Numbered from the stretch's first letter, positions 1 through 8,557 are shown. The stretch: 64,000 nucleotides of DNA from JAISDD01 sp031553935 (GCA_031553935.1 JAVBKS010000023.1:9065-73064); one strand, 5' to 3'. A program made the numbers and translations. The notes: generated from the sequence alone by a model not told the origin.

Positions 1-193
1 AAGCACAGATAAAATCTATATATTCATTGCCATCAACATCCCAAACGTGACTACCCTGGCCTCTATCAATGTAAAAAGGTGAAACTCCGAGTGGATACTG
101 AGTTTTGCTTTTGCTAAAGGTTTGCGTTCCCAATGGTATACTTTTCAAAGCTCTTTCAAGCATAAGTTCTGATTGTTCATAGAATCTAGACAT
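1..193 (-). CDS. Class III PLP-dependent aminotransferase (glutamate-1-semialdehyde aminomutase-like), N-terminal part
   Basis: The first 64 codons lie in the window and the rest is beyond its edge. The visible residues fit the N-terminus of class III aminotransferases: an IPLGTQTFSKS stretch, then a GSHVWDVDGNEYIDF block, which is the conserved first strand of the glutamate-1-semialdehyde aminotransferase group. The PLP lysine is not visible. The ATG at 193 directly abuts the TGA of the aldo/keto reductase gene, so the two are co-transcribed and probably translationally coupled. Placed at the end of a flagellin-modification operon, it most likely transfers an amino group to a sugar intermediate rather than making heme precursors. 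The substrate is an inference. Confidence 0.8.
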   Translation of the reverse strand, partial: MSRFYEQSELMLERALKSIPLGTQTFSKSKTQYPLGVSPFYIDRGQGSHVWDVDGNEYIDFICA

Positions 194-1108
194 TCATTCG
201 ACTCCTTTTTTCTTAGCCCATAGACTTGGGAAAATAACTTCTTTTTCGATATAAGCAAATCTTTCTTTGAGTTCTTCTAAACATTTAGCATTAACTTCTA
301 CCTTTTTTGATATTAATACGTTTTCTTCTAATTGTACGGAATTGTCTACGCCAAATACAATATAGTCGATACCAGCATGTTGATGAGAAAACTTCAAGGC
401 TATATTAGCTATTTTTTCGTTATGATCAATAATTATTTTGCGCATTTGCGTCAAGTACTTCTCTGATCTTTCATTTTTGAGGCGTGCCTCTTCCGGCTCC
501 ATAAATAAGAGTCCTTGCAAAAAAGGGCTTCGCGCAAAAACTTTGATTCTATTCTTCTTCGTAAGACTAAAAAACTCTGTTCTATCTAATCGCTGATCTA
601 AAATATTATAGGGAATCTGAATATAGTCGATGCGCTCAGAAGCAGCGACATCTAACGCCTCTTGGGTCTCATATATTGAAACGCCAATGTTTTCTACTAA
701 ACCTATTGCTTTGACCTGCTCTAAACCTTCAATAACAGCTTTATTATAGAAATAACTTGGAGTATGTAATAGATATCCTTCTAGTTTACCTATATTAAGC
801 TGTTCCAAGGATTTCTCCACTTCGCGCCTTATGACCTCTGGAATTGGAAAATGATCATCCTCTAAGATATTGGGTCTTAACTTAGATATTATCTTGACTT
901 GTTTTTGCAGATTACGTGTCCTAATCCAATCGCCAATTATTTCTTCGGCATTACCATAAGCAGCGGCAGTATCGAAAATCCTGATACCTGCACGATACGC
1001 AGTATCCAGTATTGCCTCGGATTCTTCTTTTGTAGGTTTTCCCACCTTATTATTCACTCCATAAGGCAAACCTAATTGAACCGTTCCTAAACATAATTTA
1101 TTCAGCAT
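194..1108 (-). CDS. Aldo/keto reductase family protein
   Basis: A 304-aa protein with the (beta/alpha)8 aldo/keto reductase pattern. It starts with LCLGTVQLGLPYG, has GIRIFDTAAAYGNAEEIIG near residues 42-60 (the family Asp and Tyr), and a YLLHTP segment near residue 113 that supplies the usual His. The NAD(P)H site would be the C-terminal half. Family members reduce carbonyls on sugars or small aldehydes. It lies 5 bases downstream of the cytidylyltransferase gene and abuts the aminotransferase gene, so it is probably a reductase or oxidoreductase step in building the flagellin glycan. A general aldehyde reductase role cannot be excluded. Confidence 0.8.
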   Translation of the reverse strand: MLNKLCLGTVQLGLPYGVNNKVGKPTKEESEAILDTAYRAGIRIFDTAAAYGNAEEIIGDWIRTRNLQKQVKIISKLRPNILEDDHFPIPEVIRREVEKSLEQLNIGKLEGYLLHTPSYFYNKAVIEGLEQVKAIGLVENIGVSIYETQEALDVAASERIDYIQIPYNILDQRLDRTEFFSLTKKNRIKVFARSPFLQGLLFMEPEEARLKNERSEKYLTQMRKIIIDHNEKIANIALKFSHQHAGIDYIVFGVDNSVQLEENVLISKKVEVNAKCLEELKERFAYIEKEVIFPSLWAKKKGVE

Positions 1109-1113
1109 TTAGC

Positions 1114-1878
1114 TCAGCCTTTCTGTTCAGCAAGAAGTGAGTTTTTATATCCTTCGTTGCGCTCAAACCTTCTATTGATATCCTGCCACTCCGGGTGTTT
1201 TTCCAGGAGATCAATGATGTCTAACAAATCAAAGCTTTTATTATTCGGATACAACTCAGCAATAATCTTTGAAATTAGTTCGTAGTCTTCTTGTTCGTCA
1301 ACAGTTAGACGAAAGTTAGAATAATCAATCTCATTTTTAATCTGACCCATTTTAAAAAAATCGGAATGATTTCGTATGTATGGGGTAACATGTTCTCTTT
1401 CTGAAGGCAGCTTGGCATTTTCCCAAGCTGTTTTTAATGTTTTAAATGAGAATACCTCTACATCCATTCCATCTGGAAAAGTTGGAGGATCAGTATTAGA
1501 TAAATAATCGTAATTTCCTTGTATAAATTCATTAACACAGCTTATAATTATCGCTGGATCAAGCAAAGGACAATCAGCTGTTAAGCGAGTGATAATGTCA
1601 TTTTCTTCTAAGTCCAGCGAAAGCGCTGCTTGATAATAGCGATCAAGTACGTCCTCACCGCTCCCCCTAAAGCACTTGGTTTTATTTGCCTCAGCCCAAC
1701 CCAGTATTTTATCATCCTCTGCCCTGCATGTGGTGGCGATTACTATTTCATCATAAACTCCCGCTAATTTTATTCTCTCTATCTGATAAGTTAGCAGAGG
1801 CTTTCCTAGTACTTTTTTTAATACCTTCTCGGGTAGCCTGCTTGATCCCATCCGAGCTTGAATTATTGCAATTATCAT
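1114..1878 (-). CDS. SpsF-type cytidylyltransferase (acylneuraminate cytidylyltransferase-like)
   Basis: A 254-aa nucleotidyltransferase. The N-terminal IIAIIQARMGSSRLPEKVL motif is the CTP-binding loop of the SpsF/NeuA group, and LTADCPLLDP near residue 100 is the metal-binding region. Such enzymes activate sugar acids as CMP-sugars. It overlaps the stop of the upstream acetyltransferase gene by one base (TAATG), which indicates translational coupling. Together with the neighbouring amidotransferase and acetyltransferase this points to a CMP-activated nonulosonic-acid-like or other amino sugar for flagellin. The exact sugar is not readable from sequence. Confidence 0.85.
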   Translation of the reverse strand: MIIAIIQARMGSSRLPEKVLKKVLGKPLLTYQIERIKLAGVYDEIVIATTCRAEDDKILGWAEANKTKCFRGSGEDVLDRYYQAALSLDLEENDIITRLTADCPLLDPAIIISCVNEFIQGNYDYLSNTDPPTFPDGMDVEVFSFKTLKTAWENAKLPSEREHVTPYIRNHSDFFKMGQIKNEIDYSNFRLTVDEQEDYELISKIIAELYPNNKSFDLLDIIDLLEKHPEWQDINRRFERNEGYKNSLLAEQKG

Positions 1879-2411
1879 TATCCTTGCTCCTGAAACTTTG
1901 CCAATGTAATGCCGTCAATATATTCTCCTTGATAAAAGTATTGTTTCTTTATACAAGCTTCTTCATAAAAGCCAGCTTTTCTAAAGGCATTAACAGAGCC
2001 GACATTGTTAACATAGCATCCCGCCCACACTTTGTGGAGGTTTAAGCAGTTAAACGCATAATCTGCTATAAGCTTAATGGCTTCACTGCCATAGCCTTGG
2101 CCCCAGTATTCTTTTTCTCCAATCAAGAGGCCAATATCTCCATAACGGTGAACCCAATTAATACCCCCGAGTTTGATATTACCTATATGATTATGATCAT
2201 TAATCGTAAAGATTCCTGTTAGAACCGAATCATTGCTCATTTCCATTCTCTGAACGAAATCCCTGATCGTTTCAATCGAGTTAGCAGAAAACCTGCTTTC
2301 CAGAAATCTATTGATATCAATATCATTCAACCATTGAGCATATTTTTCGCTAACATCGTTAATACTAAGTCTCGATAAATATATTCTATTACCAGATATT
2401 AAGCCCTTCAT
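1878..2411 (-). CDS. GNAT-family N-acetyltransferase (PseH/RimJ-like)
   Basis: A 177-aa GNAT fold protein. The acetyl-CoA loop is visible as GEKEYWGQGYGSEAIKL near residues 98-114 (a Q/RxxGxG/A type signature), followed by LNLHKVWAGCYVNNVGSVNAFRKAGF, typical of the RimJ/RimL and PseH subgroup. In flagellin sugar pathways PseH-like enzymes acetylate the amino group of the nucleotide-linked sugar. The position between a sugar amidotransferase and a cytidylyltransferase supports that job here. Ribosomal-protein acetylation is the other function of the fold but does not fit this operon. Confidence 0.85.
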   Translation of the reverse strand: MKGLISGNRIYLSRLSINDVSEKYAQWLNDIDINRFLESRFSANSIETIRDFVQRMEMSNDSVLTGIFTINDHNHIGNIKLGGINWVHRYGDIGLLIGEKEYWGQGYGSEAIKLIADYAFNCLNLHKVWAGCYVNNVGSVNAFRKAGFYEEACIKKQYFYQGEYIDGITLAKFQEQG

Positions 2412-2430
2412 GTCTTTTCCTTTGTATTTA

Positions 2431-3669
2431 TTAGTCTTGCAGTTTCATTTTTAGCTCTATATTCTCTTTTTGAAGTCTTTGGTTTTCGATTGCCAATTCC
2501 CTTATTGACTTATTTGGAGTATTCTCCTTATACCAGAGCTTCTGATCCCATAATTCATTGCCTTTATCAAGTATTTTAGGATCGCATTCATTGGGTTTTA
2601 TCAATTGACTAAGTGCTATTTCATTGAATTCCTTTTCTGATATTCCCACATAATCTAAGAAAACTTCTAAGCTAGCCGGGCGTTTACCTTCGTATTCATT
2701 TACCAGGCTAATTGCTGTTTCTCGGCTGATTCTATTATTGCGGATATCAATACTGGTTAAATGAGAAGTGCGTGCATAACCCCTCTTTATGTATTTCAGA
2801 TAATCCCTAATGCCTTGCATGGCACATTCAATTTTTTCATAGCCATATCCGGGAGGAACCCCTTCGACTTCTTCTTCTCTCCAGTCAAGCTCGGATTTAA
2901 TTATTTCAACTTGTTTTTTTACATCCCAAGGAATGTAACTGCCGAGACAAAATGAGCGATAGTTTAATCTCATCAGGTCTTCGAGTTTCGGGTAAGCATA
3001 TGGACGCAAGTCTCTTTCATCAACTGTTGGATCATCAAGCAGTTTCAGCATATCAGCAGAATTAATCCCTAGATTAGTAACTTGATTAAATCTTTCTTCA
3101 TTGACTTCTTCCACTTGTTCATAGGTATAATGAGAAGTATACTCCGCACTGGGCTCTCCCCAAATAACTAGCGGCACTTGATATTTTATCGCAACCTGCA
3201 TAGGATAGGCAAAAATTCCAGAATGGCAATGCCAGCAAAAATCACCGGTTTGCTTCATACTAACAAGCATGAGTTTTTTAACTATTTGCCAATTAGTACT
3301 AAAAGTTAGAACATCTACTCCTAATTTACGAAAGGTTCTCTTTTTGTTCTCTTCCAGAGTGGGACGATAGAAACCATGATCGTAGGATACTACTAATGGT
3401 TTCAAACGATATTTTTTTACCAATACCCATAAAATGTATGTACTATCTTTACCGCCGCTAAAAGGAACAATGCAATCATAGTCATATTTGTTTCGGTATT
3501 CAGCTAAAATTCTTTCTAAGTCTTCTTCCCTTTTTTCCCAGTCTATTTTTTCTTGCTTATATTCATTTTGACGGCAAACATTGCATACACCTTGCTCGTC
3601 AAATGAAATGGCTTCATGAGTTTCAGGAGTAAGGCATTTATTGCACTTGATGAGATTAATCATGCGCAT
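2431..3669 (-). CDS. N-acetyl sugar amidotransferase (PseA/WbpG-like, PP-loop ATPase)
   Basis: A 412-aa protein with an N-terminal cysteine pair region (CNKC ... CNVC, probable zinc site) and a PP-loop ATP pyrophosphatase motif VPFSGGKDSTYILW near residues 67-80. This layout is that of N-acetyl sugar amidotransferases, which install an acetamidino group on nonulosonic acids or related sugars in flagellin and LPS glycans. The C-terminal 30 residues look like a short coiled coil. The start overlaps the end of the maf gene by 14 bases. The second ATG, at 3663, would shorten the overlap and is equally possible. The exact acceptor sugar is unknown. Confidence 0.85.
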   Translation of the reverse strand: MRMINLIKCNKCLTPETHEAISFDEQGVCNVCRQNEYKQEKIDWEKREEDLERILAEYRNKYDYDCIVPFSGGKDSTYILWVLVKKYRLKPLVVSYDHGFYRPTLEENKKRTFRKLGVDVLTFSTNWQIVKKLMLVSMKQTGDFCWHCHSGIFAYPMQVAIKYQVPLVIWGEPSAEYTSHYTYEQVEEVNEERFNQVTNLGINSADMLKLLDDPTVDERDLRPYAYPKLEDLMRLNYRSFCLGSYIPWDVKKQVEIIKSELDWREEEVEGVPPGYGYEKIECAMQGIRDYLKYIKRGYARTSHLTSIDIRNNRISRETAISLVNEYEGKRPASLEVFLDYVGISEKEFNEIALSQLIKPNECDPKILDKGNELWDQKLWYKENTPNKSIRELAIENQRLQKENIELKMKLQD

Positions 3670-5512
3670 TTTCCTCCAGCTGTAGATCGTAGTATTCTTG
3701 AAATTTTTTGTGAATCTCTTGTAGTTTCGGATAGATGGTCTTTAAATCTTGTTTGCATAAATAAATGTATTTCCTCATTTGGTTTATTAGTTGTTCAGCT
3801 TTAAGACGTGGATTTTTTTCTATTAGAGTATTATTAATATCGTTTTGCAAAAAATTATAATATAGTCTATTCATAGGGAATACGAAAGTAATTGCAAATT
3901 CATTGTTATTAATTTTTTGAATTATACTATCGAATTTACTATACATTTTCTCGATTTGTTTATAGTTTTGATTTCTATATAAACTTACAATATTGTTTAA
4001 GGCATCTTCAATTTTTTGTAAGTGTTTTTGATATTGCTCGTAGGCGATTTCCATGTTTTTGCTCTGAAGGTGTAAAAACTCATGATCATATGCGATACAT
4101 TCTTTTTTGTACCAATCATCATCTACAACTCTCTCTTTTAGTTCCTGACGGATAAGCTCCTCCAAAGGGATAAACTCAGCTCCTTCTATTTTGGCTCCAC
4201 CCTTGGTCGAATTAATGAACTTCACTTCTGCCATATTAGCTATATACGTTTCAATCGAATTTCTAAAAACATTAAAGCTCTCATTAGTATATACATCCTT
4301 GCCATATACATCTTCAACCACATTGGATTTATCATTTTGATAACTGCGATAGTCAATACCTTCAGCATACTCCTTGTCATTTAAGAATGCTAAATTTTGC
4401 CCTGCAAAAACTATCGTGCTAAATCCTAATAGATAAAGAAGTTCTAAAGTTACTGCTGATATTGTAGGTGCATCATGCACTATAAACGGACGCCGTCCAT
4501 CAAACAGTTTCAAATAGTGCGGTGCCAGTGTGTCTTGGTTAATTATCATGTGCAGCTTATCTCCCGGGTATTTGCTGACAGCCGTGCCGGTCGTGCTGGC
4601 AAAAAGCAAAGGAATCTCTGTAATATTCTCTTCTAGCAGCTTATGAAAAACACTGTCATACTCTTCTAACTGGGGATCATACGAACAGGCTGCATGTGGG
4701 TAAAAGCCATGCTTTAAAAAGGCATTTATTGCTGAGCCCACTGAGAATATATACGCCAAGCCATTTTCCTTAATAAAACGCAGGTTTTCCATGTCTTCGG
4801 TTAGTGAAGGTCCGGCTGCAGCTATAATAGCCGTTTTACCTTTAAATAAATTGGCATACTCTAGGATGTTATTAGATTCTAAAATATGTGGATAATTATT
4901 CATAGCACTTAAAACCCACTGTTTTTGGAAAGTAAAATCTGTTCTTACCTCGAATCTGTTACTCTTAACAATTTTCTGAAAAGAACTAATAAATTGGCTG
5001 TACTCATCTCGAAAAATATTCTTGTGTGCAGGCAAATCGATAATCTGTACGTATTTTTTGCTTTTTTGCATTATTGTTAGCATAAAAGCTTCCATTGAGG
5101 TGATTTCACTGCCATATCCAATGCACTCAATCTGTCTGTTTAAGTCATTTAGTGAAAGAAATTCATAAAGCAAAGGCAAACTGGGTTCATAAATATAGTA
5201 CTTTTTTTTGGGATATTTATCCATAAAAGCTCTGATATGATAGCCTAACCCAGTACCGTAGAAAACTATATGCTCATAAGCACTATTGTCCGTATACTGC
5301 TCTAAAATAATCTCAGCTTCTGTAATGGGATTAAAAGTACTATGTAGGTAGATTTCATTTTCTTCGTTTCGTACCTTAATAGTTGGGTCTCCACTCTTCG
5401 CAATAACAGATTCAAAATCCACCAGTGAATCACTCTGTTCGTATTCATGCAAATCAGTATATAAAGAAGAAAATCTACTTTTAAGCAAATTAATATTATC
5501 TATACTAAGCAT
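3656..5512 (-). CDS. Motility accessory factor, DUF115 / MptE-like (putative flagellin glycosyltransferase)
   Basis: A 618-aa Maf-type protein. The central DUF115 region carries KTAIIAAAGPSLTEDMENL near residues 225-245 and SVGSAINAFLKHGFYPHAACSYDPQ just after, the sugar-nucleotide site pattern of Maf proteins. An N-terminal Rossmann-like part has VFYGTGLGYHIRAF. The last 150 residues are helical. Maf proteins transfer nonulosonic acids onto Ser/Thr of flagellin in the cytoplasm. It sits between the amidotransferase and the 204-aa gene, overlapping both (14 and 8 bases), with flagellin immediately upstream of the operon, which fits exactly. Confidence 0.85.
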   Translation of the reverse strand: MLSIDNINLLKSRFSSLYTDLHEYEQSDSLVDFESVIAKSGDPTIKVRNEENEIYLHSTFNPITEAEIILEQYTDNSAYEHIVFYGTGLGYHIRAFMDKYPKKKYYIYEPSLPLLYEFLSLNDLNRQIECIGYGSEITSMEAFMLTIMQKSKKYVQIIDLPAHKNIFRDEYSQFISSFQKIVKSNRFEVRTDFTFQKQWVLSAMNNYPHILESNNILEYANLFKGKTAIIAAAGPSLTEDMENLRFIKENGLAYIFSVGSAINAFLKHGFYPHAACSYDPQLEEYDSVFHKLLEENITEIPLLFASTTGTAVSKYPGDKLHMIINQDTLAPHYLKLFDGRRPFIVHDAPTISAVTLELLYLLGFSTIVFAGQNLAFLNDKEYAEGIDYRSYQNDKSNVVEDVYGKDVYTNESFNVFRNSIETYIANMAEVKFINSTKGGAKIEGAEFIPLEELIRQELKERVVDDDWYKKECIAYDHEFLHLQSKNMEIAYEQYQKHLQKIEDALNNIVSLYRNQNYKQIEKMYSKFDSIIQKINNNEFAITFVFPMNRLYYNFLQNDINNTLIEKNPRLKAEQLINQMRKYIYLCKQDLKTIYPKLQEIHKKFQEYYDLQLEENAHD

Positions 5513-6119
5513 TGTTAACCTCTTTCTCTATTCGTTCGCCTAAAATTGCATGAATCTTTTCTAATGAAGGAACAATTTCATATAAAATCATATCAGCAAC
5601 AAGTACGGTGTCGTTAATTTCGACATAAGAATTCATGACCGCCAATCCTCCTGTAAAAGAATTATAAGCACTTTCAATTACTCTCCAATCAATATCGCTA
5701 TGATTCGAGTTAAGTTCCTGCCGATATTTCAATATTTCATTGTAAACCTGCACAAGGTATTGCATTTCATTTATAAAACTGGCAAGTTCATTCCATATTT
5801 CATTGTTGTTAAATACAAACAATTTTCCTAAACTAATAATCTGTGAGATGGATTGCTCTAATACTCCGTAGAGCTCAAGAATTAGGCGCGAAACATATTG
5901 CGACTTAGTTTGCAAAACAGCCTCTATTTCTCGAATGTTCTCAATATTTGCCGCAATATAATCTAATGCATCAGTATATTTTGCTTCTCCATTAATGACC
6001 ATATGACTGAATAATAATGATCTTTCATCTTTGAATACATTAATTTTTTCCACGATAATCAATAGGGCATCTTCTGTTAGAGGCAGATCTTGAGAAAATT
6101 CTAGTATTTTAAAGTTCAT
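5505..6119 (-). CDS. Unknown helical protein of the flagellin modification operon
   Basis: A 204-aa protein that I do not recognise. It has no signal peptide, membrane span or cysteine motif, and is rich in Glu, Ile and Leu with long predicted helices (for example around LETKS-like and QSISQIISLGKLF segments). It is the first gene behind a sigma-28-type promoter (6167-6193), directly downstream of flagellin's terminator, and its end overlaps the maf start by 8 bases. The position suggests a helper for flagellin handling or modification, such as a chaperone or a partner of Maf. That is only an inference from context. Confidence 0.7.
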   Translation of the reverse strand: MNFKILEFSQDLPLTEDALLIIVEKINVFKDERSLLFSHMVINGEAKYTDALDYIAANIENIREIEAVLQTKSQYVSRLILELYGVLEQSISQIISLGKLFVFNNNEIWNELASFINEMQYLVQVYNEILKYRQELNSNHSDIDWRVIESAYNSFTGGLAVMNSYVEINDTVLVADMILYEIVPSLEKIHAILGERIEKEVNNA

Positions 6120-6166
6120 ATTACCCCCGCTTTGATTTATAGAAGTAGATTAGTATGATATTTTTA

Positions 6167-6193
6167 TTATCGGTGAGTGAGCCGAATTCTTGA
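6167..6193 (-). promoter_or_regulatory. Sigma-28-type promoter of the flagellin modification operon
   Basis: On the minus strand the sequence reads TCAAGAAT, 11 bases, ACCGATAA. The -10 box matches the sigma-28 consensus GCCGATAA at 7 of 8 positions and the -35 box matches TAAAGTTT at 5 of 8, with the canonical 11-base spacer. The start of the 204-aa gene lies about 45 bases downstream. This puts the modification genes under the same late flagellar sigma factor as flagellin. Confidence 0.65.
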
Positions 6194-6203
6194 AAGATTT
6201 CAT

Positions 6204-6232
6204 AAAAAAAGCGGGGAATTAATTCCCCGCTT
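6204..6232 (-). terminator. Rho-independent terminator of the flagellin gene
   Basis: A near-perfect 12-bp inverted repeat (AAGCGGGGAATT / AATTCCCCGCTT) is followed on the minus strand by a run of T. It stands 22 bases after the flagellin stop codon and just before the promoter of the modification operon, so it separates the two transcripts. Confidence 0.9.
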
Positions 6233-6254
6233 AGGTTTGTAGAAAGATGGTTAA

Positions 6255-7805
6255 CTATCTGAGTAATTGCAACACATTCTGCGGCAATTGGTTTGCTTGG
6301 GCTAACATGGCTGTAGCAGCTTGAGTTAGGATGTTCTGCTTGGTGAAGTTCATCATTTCCTTCGCCATATCTACGTCGCGAATCCGGCTTTCTGCAGCTT
6401 GTAAGTTCTCAGCAGATGTATCCAGGTTAGCGATCTTATGGGTCAATCGATTCTGCAATGCACCAAGTGCTGATCTTTGGGTAGAAACTTTATTGATAGC
6501 AGTGTTTACATCAGTAATGGCTTTGGCAGCATCCTCTCTAGTTTCTATACTTGAGAAGTTAACTCCTAACATACTGGTATTCATGGCATCAATGTTGATT
6601 CTCATCTCGTCACCTTCATTGGCGCCGGTTTGGATAGTTAATTTCGCTCCATGAATTTCACTTACATTAACTGTTATAGATGCAGTTCCAAATTTAATAG
6701 CAGCACCACCTGCCGTTAAATCTTTATCAGTAAGAGCCTTGAACGAAAACGATACTCCATTATTTCTAAAATTAACTACGGAATCCCCTTTATGAAGAGT
6801 AACTGTCTCGCCGTTTAAAGTAAAGTTCATAGCACCCTTAACACCTGGAGTAACTGTTGGGCTTACACCTCCAGATAAAGCTACACGCGTTCCTGTTAGG
6901 GCTTTAATTGAAGCAATATCGGAATTATCGACTGTGTTTGCAACACTACTTATAGTCATTTTACCAACACCAGTAAAATTTATAACTCCTGATCCTTGAG
7001 AACTGAACACGGTAGTGTCATAATTCTGCACTGTGCTAACAATATTTCCATTCGAGTCCAAAAGTTGGAATGTCATGTTTTCGACTTCACTACCTGTAAC
7101 ATTAAGATAATAAGTATTACCATTGTGAACATCTGTAGTGGTGCCCGAGAAAGTGATTGTAGTTCCTGACATTACTCCTATTCCAGACAATGAACCTGAG
7201 AAGAATCCATCGGCAGCGGTGCCAGAATTTCCTGTAGCTATATATGCTGTTGATCCCGAAACTCCAGCAATATTTATTGTATTGGTGCCAAGAAGTACAG
7301 CTCTATCTACAGAAATTCCAGTAATACTTCCACTATTAACACCAGCTAATGATCCACTTCCTACAATCAAACGACTTTTTTGAAACGTTCCATCAACAAG
7401 ATTTTGGTCATTGAAGCGGGTCTTGGAAGCAATATCGTCAATTTCATCCTGCAACTGTTTAAATTCAGCTTGTAAAGCTGCTCTGTCAACAGTTTTTTCA
7501 TTGGTATCAGAGGATGACTGAACGGCTAATTCCCGCATTCTTTGCAGAATGTTATGAGTTTCCTGCAATGCACCTTCTGCAGTTTGTACTAAAGAAATAG
7601 CATCTTGAGAGTTCTTGGAAGCCATGTTTAAGCCGCGAATTTGAGCTCTCATTTTTTCAGAGATAGCTAGACCTGCAGCATCATCGCCTGCCCGGTTAAT
7701 TCTGTAGCCTGATGATAGTTTTTCCAATGCTTTTGCAGTGTTGCCGCTGTTTAGTGTTAGTTGTCTGTGGGTATTCATCGCCGGTAAATTATGGTTTATT
7801 ATCAT
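6255..7805 (-). CDS. hag: Flagellin with enlarged central domain
   Basis: A 516-aa flagellin. The conserved N-terminal D0/D1 (MIINHNLPAMNTHRQL ... LEKLSSGYRINRAGDDAAGLAISEKMRAQIRGL) and C-terminal D1/D0 (ending NQLPQNVLQLLR) are intact. Between roughly residues 150 and 400 lies a Gly/Ser/Thr-rich variable region, making the protein much longer than the ~270-300 aa minimal flagellins of Bacillus. That exposed region would offer many Ser/Thr for the glycans made by the next operon. I chose ATG at 7805 because AAGGAGG lies 9 bases before it. An in-frame extension upstream runs through the leader hairpin and is not real. Exported by the flagellar type III system as the filament subunit. Confidence 0.97.
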   Translation of the reverse strand: MIINHNLPAMNTHRQLTLNSGNTAKALEKLSSGYRINRAGDDAAGLAISEKMRAQIRGLNMASKNSQDAISLVQTAEGALQETHNILQRMRELAVQSSSDTNEKTVDRAALQAEFKQLQDEIDDIASKTRFNDQNLVDGTFQKSRLIVGSGSLAGVNSGSITGISVDRAVLLGTNTINIAGVSGSTAYIATGNSGTAADGFFSGSLSGIGVMSGTTITFSGTTTDVHNGNTYYLNVTGSEVENMTFQLLDSNGNIVSTVQNYDTTVFSSQGSGVINFTGVGKMTISSVANTVDNSDIASIKALTGTRVALSGGVSPTVTPGVKGAMNFTLNGETVTLHKGDSVVNFRNNGVSFSFKALTDKDLTAGGAAIKFGTASITVNVSEIHGAKLTIQTGANEGDEMRINIDAMNTSMLGVNFSSIETREDAAKAITDVNTAINKVSTQRSALGALQNRLTHKIANLDTSAENLQAAESRIRDVDMAKEMMNFTKQNILTQAATAMLAQANQLPQNVLQLLR

Positions 7806-7833
7806 TATAAAATTCCTCCTTGAATTTTCAGCT

Positions 7834-7849
7834 CCTACGTCCTTGTAGG
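7834..7849 (-). promoter_or_regulatory. CsrA-type binding hairpin in the flagellin leader
   Basis: The mRNA reads CCTAC AAGGAC GTAGG, a 5-bp stem presenting GGA in the loop. The core ACAAGGACGT is almost the in vitro selected CsrA site. It lies about 30 bases upstream of the start codon. A second GGA overlaps the Shine-Dalgarno (7815-7821), and a further AGGAGG lies at 7898-7909. This matches the Bacillus hag arrangement, in which dimeric CsrA bridges an upstream hairpin and the ribosome binding site, relieved by FliW binding. csrA and fliW are encoded 3 kb away. Confidence 0.7.
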
Positions 7850-7939
7850 GCAAATATTTTTTGTTTATTTGTTACTTATTCTATGAACTTGTTGGCTCTA
7901 CCCTCCTCTTAAGATCTTGTCTTTTTGCTTACGTTTTAG

Positions 7940-7966
7940 TTATCGTCATTATCTTTTAATGTTTTA
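7940..7966 (-). promoter_or_regulatory. Sigma-28 promoter of flagellin
   Basis: The minus strand reads TAAAACAT, 11 bases, GACGATAA, compared with the sigma-28 consensus TAAAGTTT-N11-GCCGATAA. The TAAA core and 7 of 8 bases of the -10 box match, with exact spacing. Transcription would start near 7932, giving a leader of about 127 bases that holds the CsrA-type sites. The FlgM anti-sigma-28 factor is encoded at 15303. Confidence 0.75.
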
Positions 7967-8206
7967 GGGTTATTTGCGTTTGTATAGAGGCGATACCGCA
8001 ATTTATTGCTGCCATTCTCTTGATTTCTAATTATTACGCTAAATTTAATAAATTTCACATTTTTAACCCTTAGGTCCTATGTTAAGGCTAGATTTATAGC
8101 ACATTGGGCGAAAGCCATTCGAAATTATTGCATTTTGATATTATCGACTATTAGCAATGCACTTGGATTATCAAGGAAGGGGGGGTAAATAGAATTATTC
8201 TCCATA

Positions 8207-8235
8207 TTGTTGGCATGGTAATATGCAAGTATAAT
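8207..8235 (+). promoter_or_regulatory. Sigma-A-type promoter of the Phd/RelE pair
   Basis: TTGTTG and TATAAT are separated by 17 bases, 26 bases before the GTG start of the antitoxin. Partly repeated AATATG and ATGGTAAT/ATGACTAT words around the -10 box could be the site where the antitoxin represses its own operon. That last point is a guess. Confidence 0.7.
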
Positions 8236-8260
8236 ATGACTATCATTGGAGGTGTAATTC

Positions 8261-8557
8261 GTGTATATCAAGGCATCAGCATCAATTCGAAGTAATTATA
8301 ATGAAATATCTAAACTCTGCAAAGAAAGTGGTGAACCTGTTTATCTCACTAAGAATGGAGAAGGCGATCTTGTCGTTATGGATATCACTGCTTTCGAGAG
8401 GCAAGCCAAAGAGCTTAAATTGGCAGAAGATTTATTTAGCATCCGCACAGCTCGCTTGAGCGGTGCTAGTGGTTATTCTTTGAGCGAAGTTCGCAAGATA
8501 CTTACAGAAACGATCGAAAAGGCCGAGGCAGATAATAAATATCTAGCCTACTTATGA
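8261..8557 (+). CDS. Phd/YefM-family antitoxin
   Basis: A 98-aa protein beginning MYIKASASIRSNYNEI. The Phd/YefM DNA-binding domain is recognisable from residues 1-50, including the EPVYLTKNGEGDLVVMD strand-turn-strand. The C-terminal tail would wrap and neutralise the toxin. GTG start with GGAGGT 8 bases upstream. It is encoded on the opposite strand to all neighbouring flagellar genes and separates flagellin from fliD, where Bacillus keeps hag next to the fliW-csrA block. This looks like an inserted module. Confidence 0.88.
   Translation: MYIKASASIRSNYNEISKLCKESGEPVYLTKNGEGDLVVMDITAFERQAKELKLAEDLFSIRTARLSGASGYSLSEVRKILTETIEKAEADNKYLAYL

Noticed and set aside
7806..7853. Longer flagellin start 16 codons upstream
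   Set aside because: It would translate the CsrA hairpin and the Shine-Dalgarno; the ATG at 7805 has AAGGAGG and gives the canonical flagellin N-terminus.
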